Source: Cyanobium sp. | GTDB lineage: Bacteria > Cyanobacteriota > Cyanobacteriia > PCC-6307 > Cyanobiaceae | Direction of reading: 5' to 3' | DNA length: 16,201 bases | NCBI GenBank assembly: GCA_014191535.1 | Contig: BJHC01000006.1 | Coordinates: forward strand, 1 to 16,201 | Shown here: positions 13,980 through 16,201 of the stretch, in pieces | Position numbering within the stretch: position 1 is the stretch's first letter | How the letters are laid out: the number at the start of each line of letters is the position of its first letter | Notes under the pieces: generated by a model | Told to the model about the DNA's origin: nothing | The model's database searches: none | What the model saw: the letters and a program-made list of their open reading frames with translations, nothing else | Position numbers and translations under genes: made by a program

Positions 13980-14960
13980 TTGGTTTTCGCTGCCGCCACC
14001 GACACCGCTGCACGTCAGCCTGACGCTTGCCCACCGGCGGCGGAGTTGCCCGCGGCGATTGATGCCCTGCGCCGCGAACGCAAGGCGGTGATCCTGGCGC
14101 ACTACTACCAGGAGCCTGAGATTCAGGACATCGCCGACTTCATCGGCGATTCCCTGGAACTCTCCCGCAAGGCCGCCGCCACCGACGCCGCCGTGATCGT
14201 GTTCTGCGGCGTGCACTTCATGGCGGAGACCGCCAAGATCCTCAGCCCCGATAAAACGGTGCTGCTGCCGGATCTGGAGGCGGGATGCACCCTGGCGGAT
14301 GCGTGCCCCGCCGATGCCTTCGCCGCCTTCCGGGCTGAACACCCCGACCATCTGGTGGTGAGCTACATCAACTGCTCCGCGGCCGTGAAGGCCCAGAGCG
14401 ACCTGATCTGCACGAGCAGCAATGCGGTGGACCTGGTGCGCCAGCTTCCGGCTGACCGACCGATCCTGTTCGCCCCCGATCAGAACCTGGGGCGCTGGGT
14501 GCAACGGCAGAGCGGCCGCGAACTCACCCTCTGGCCCGGGAGCTGCATCGTGCACGAAACCTTCAGCGAGCAGGCCCTTCTGCAGCTGAAGCTGGACCAT
14601 CCCGAGGCGGAGGTTCTGGCCCATCCGGAATGCCAGCAGCACCTGCTCGACCATGCCGATTTCATCGGCTCCACCAGCAAGCTGCTGCATCGGGCCGAGG
14701 CCAGCGCCGCCAGCGCCTTCATCGTGCTGACGGAGCCGGGCATCCTGCATCAGATGCGCAAGGCCGTTCCCCACAAGGCGTTCTATGAGGTGCCCGGCGC
14801 CGATGGCTGCAGCTGCAACGCCTGCCCCTACATGCGCCTGAACACGCTCGAGAAGCTGTGGCGCTGCCTGCATGCGATGGCACCAGCCATCGAGCTGGAT
14901 GAAACCACGCGCAGCCGCGCCCTGGCACCGATCCAGCGCATGCTGGAGATGAGCCGCTGA
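13980..14960 (+). CDS. nadA: Quinolinate synthase (NadA)
   Basis: NadA is the [4Fe-4S] enzyme that condenses iminoaspartate with dihydroxyacetone phosphate to quinolinate in NAD synthesis. From TTG 13980 it has 326 residues, the family norm. Conserved blocks include [19 protein letters not shown] (36-54), [11 protein letters not shown] (56-66) and [14 protein letters not shown] (75-88). The likely cluster ligands are Cys103 in [11 protein letters not shown], Cys189 in [11 protein letters not shown] and Cys282 in CSCNACPYM; spacings of 86 and 93 residues resemble E. coli NadA. The TTG is preceded by AGG seven bases upstream. An in-frame ATG at 13938 would add 14 residues but overlaps the divergent phosphoesterase start. 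The gene ends 10 nt from the convergent aldolase stop. Function is firm; start less so. Confidence 0.95.
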   Translation: MVFAAATDTAARQPDACPPAAELPAAIDALRRERKAVILAHYYQEPEIQDIADFIGDSLELSRKAAATDAAVIVFCGVHFMAETAKILSPDKTVLLPDLEAGCTLADACPADAFAAFRAEHPDHLVVSYINCSAAVKAQSDLICTSSNAVDLVRQLPADRPILFAPDQNLGRWVQRQSGRELTLWPGSCIVHETFSEQALLQLKLDHPEAEVLAHPECQQHLLDHADFIGSTSKLLHRAEASAASAFIVLTEPGILHQMRKAVPHKAFYEVPGADGCSCNACPYMRLNTLEKLWRCLHAMAPAIELDETTRSRALAPIQRMLEMSR

Positions 14961-14970
14961 ACGGCGCGCC

Positions 14971-16068
14971 TCAGTAGCTGTAATTGGCCACGAACAGGCT
15001 GGCGTCGTCGGAGGGTTCGGAACCCGGCTCGTAGTCGCCGCGACTCGCCGCCCCATTGGCCCGGGCCCGCGCCAGCAGGGCCGCCTGGCCGGCACTGAGA
15101 TCGTGCCCGGCCCAATGCTTGATGCAGGAGTGCTGCAGAGCCCGGCCGAAGGAAAATCCCAGGTGCCAGGGGGCCCCCACAGCGTCGGCGGCCTGGTTGA
15201 TCGCATTGAGGCAGAGGCTGGCGTCCTCCTCGCTGAGGCCGCCGCTGAGGAACAGGATCGCGGGAACGGCAGCCGGCACCGTGCGGCTGAGGGTGCGCAC
15301 CGTGAATGCGCCCACCTCCTGGGCGTTGGGGGGCTGGGGGCAGGCGGCGCCGGCCAGGGTCATCGAGGGCTTCAGCAGGCTTCCCTCCAGGAACACCCCG
15401 TTCACCGCCAGGGCTTCGTAGACGGTCCGCAGCACCCATTCCTGCACGGAGGCGGTGGTGGCGATGTCGTGGTCGCCATCCATCAGGATCTCGGGCTCCA
15501 CGATCGGCACCAGCCCGTGCTCCTGCACGGTGCGGGCATAGCGGGCCAGCCCCCAGGCGTTCTCGCGCACGGCGAGTTCCGAGGGGCACCCGGCGGAACT
15601 GATCTGCAGCACAGCGCGCCATTTCGCAAAGCGGGCGCCTCGGGCGTAATAACGGGCGGCCCGCTCCCCAAGGCCCTTGAGCCCCGTGCACCAGGTTTCC
15701 CCCGCCAGCCCACCGGCCAAGGGCTCCACCCCCTGATCCACCTTGATGCCGGGAACAATCCCCTGCTGCTGGAACAACTCCACGAGCGGCTGGCCGCCCG
15801 CCTGCTCGGTGCTGTCTTGGAAGAGCGTTTCCTCAAACAGGATCACGCCGGAAATGTGCTCCGCCAGGCCGGCTGTGGTGGCCAGCAGGCTGCGGTAGGC
15901 GCGGCGGTGGTCTTCGGTGTTCTCGAGGCCGATGGCCTCGAAGCGCTTGCCGATGGTGCCGGTGGATTCATCCGCCGCCAGCAGGCCGGTACCCGGTTCA
16001 GCCAGGGCCGCCGCCGTGGCGGCCAGCTGCTCCCGAAACTCCTCGAGCGCCATGGCATCGGCCGGCAT
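14971..16068 (-). CDS. Class I fructose-bisphosphate aldolase
   Basis: This enzyme cleaves or forms fructose 1,6-bisphosphate in glycolysis and the Calvin cycle through a Schiff base, without metal. The protein has 365 residues. Signatures include GLLAADESTGTIGKRF (28-43), the phosphate-site region GIKVDQG (107-113), Lys149 in FAKWRAV, EPEIL (191-195), and the Schiff-base Lys233 in VFLEGSLLKPSM. The C-terminus ends in Tyr365 (VANYSY), like the conserved terminal tyrosine of the animal and plant enzymes. ATG 16068 is preferred over ATG 16053 because AGGGG lies seven bases before it. Many cyanobacteria use a class II aldolase as the main enzyme; whether one exists in this genome is not visible here. 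Confidence 0.96.
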   Translation of the reverse strand: MPADAMALEEFREQLAATAAALAEPGTGLLAADESTGTIGKRFEAIGLENTEDHRRAYRSLLATTAGLAEHISGVILFEETLFQDSTEQAGGQPLVELFQQQGIVPGIKVDQGVEPLAGGLAGETWCTGLKGLGERAARYYARGARFAKWRAVLQISSAGCPSELAVRENAWGLARYARTVQEHGLVPIVEPEILMDGDHDIATTASVQEWVLRTVYEALAVNGVFLEGSLLKPSMTLAGAACPQPPNAQEVGAFTVRTLSRTVPAAVPAILFLSGGLSEEDASLCLNAINQAADAVGAPWHLGFSFGRALQHSCIKHWAGHDLSAGQAALLARARANGAASRGDYEPGSEPSDDASLFVANYSY

Positions 16069-16201
16069 CCTGCATCCCCTGGCTAAGAACGGAGCGCCCC
16101 GCCGTCAACGGCGGCGAGCCAGGCCCGGCACAATCGCAGCAGGCCGCCGCAGCCCCGCCGACCGCCGATGCCCCTCCCCCCTGGCGGCCTGCTGCAACTC
16201 A
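16069..16201. other. Upstream region of the aldolase gene, to the window edge
   Basis: This region holds the aldolase Shine-Dalgarno (AGGGG on the minus strand, next to 16076) and a perfect stem CCGCCGT/ACGGCGG with a 2-nt loop at 16099-16114. On the minus strand that stem includes TTGACG, which could be a -35 element, but no good -10 follows. A plus-strand ATG at 16168 opens a frame to the edge (MPLPPGGLLQL); with 11 codons it cannot be judged as a gene. Confidence 0.4.

Noticed and set aside
16168..16201. Possible gene start at the right edge
   Set aside because: Only 11 codons are visible, with no ribosome site and no recognisable sequence.
1..16201. HIP1 palindromes (GCGATCGC), CRISPR arrays, tRNA genes, insertion sequences, prophage block
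   Set aside because: Partial GCGATCG matches occur but I found no full HIP1 site. No repeat-spacer array, cloverleaf, transposase or integrase was seen on either strand.

Overview
The window looks like a stretch of chromosome from a GC-rich unicellular picocyanobacterium (alpha-cyanobacterial Synechococcus/Cyanobium type). Three things point there: an intact petN (cytochrome b6f subunit VIII), a Psb32/TLP18.3-like TPM-domain protein, and cofH (deazaflavin F0 synthase subunit, used by cyanobacteria for the photolyase antenna), all packed between housekeeping genes with very short spacers. I assign 18 protein genes. The first is cut by the left edge. I see no rRNA, tRNA, CRISPR array, insertion sequence, phage block or toxin-antitoxin pair.

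Layout, left to right. (1) 1-2397, minus strand: petN, a 62-residue one-helix membrane protein, cofH, then a membrane-anchored protein of unknown function that runs off the left edge. The last three genes overlap end to start, so this is probably one transcript. (2) 2475-3354: clpS (+), a 75-residue unknown (-) whose stop abuts the clpS stop, and a DUF2103 gene (+). (3) 3355-3537: a spacer between convergent genes with a 12-bp palindrome and a direct repeat. (4) 3538-5834, minus: purK with a Pro/Ser/Thr-rich insertion, and an orphan sugar-type ABC permease upstream of it. (5) 5872-8845, plus: recQ and aroB. (6) 8842-10035, minus: a MidA/NDUFAF7-type methyltransferase whose stop overlaps the aroB stop. 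(7) 10084-10899, plus: the TPM-domain protein. (8) 10902-11759, minus: a secreted protein with a lambda-endolysin-like (GH104) domain, preceded by a low-GC spacer (11760-12008) full of small inverted repeats. (9) 12009-13963, minus: a TIGR04168-type metallophosphoesterase overlapping a glycosyltransferase-fold protein that resembles the N-terminal half of plant L-arabinokinase. (10) 13980-14960, plus: nadA, divergent from the phosphoesterase. (11) 14971-16068, minus: class I fructose-bisphosphate aldolase.

Most genes are core metabolism or photosynthesis support: purine, shikimate and NAD synthesis, Calvin cycle/glycolysis, b6f, PSII repair, NDH-1 maturation, DNA repair and proteolysis. The window reads as ordinary core genome, not a genomic island, and I do not find a clear new defence or mobile system. 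The best second looks are: the arabinokinase-N-like/metallophosphoesterase pair, in which the phosphoesterase appears to lack one metal-ligand histidine; the hairpin-rich spacer in front of the endolysin-like gene; the overlapping petN-orf62-cofH arrangement; a ClpS with Asp where the pocket His is expected; and the low-complexity insertion inside PurK. Eight of 18 starts are GTG or TTG and few genes have a Shine-Dalgarno, so several start positions are inferred.
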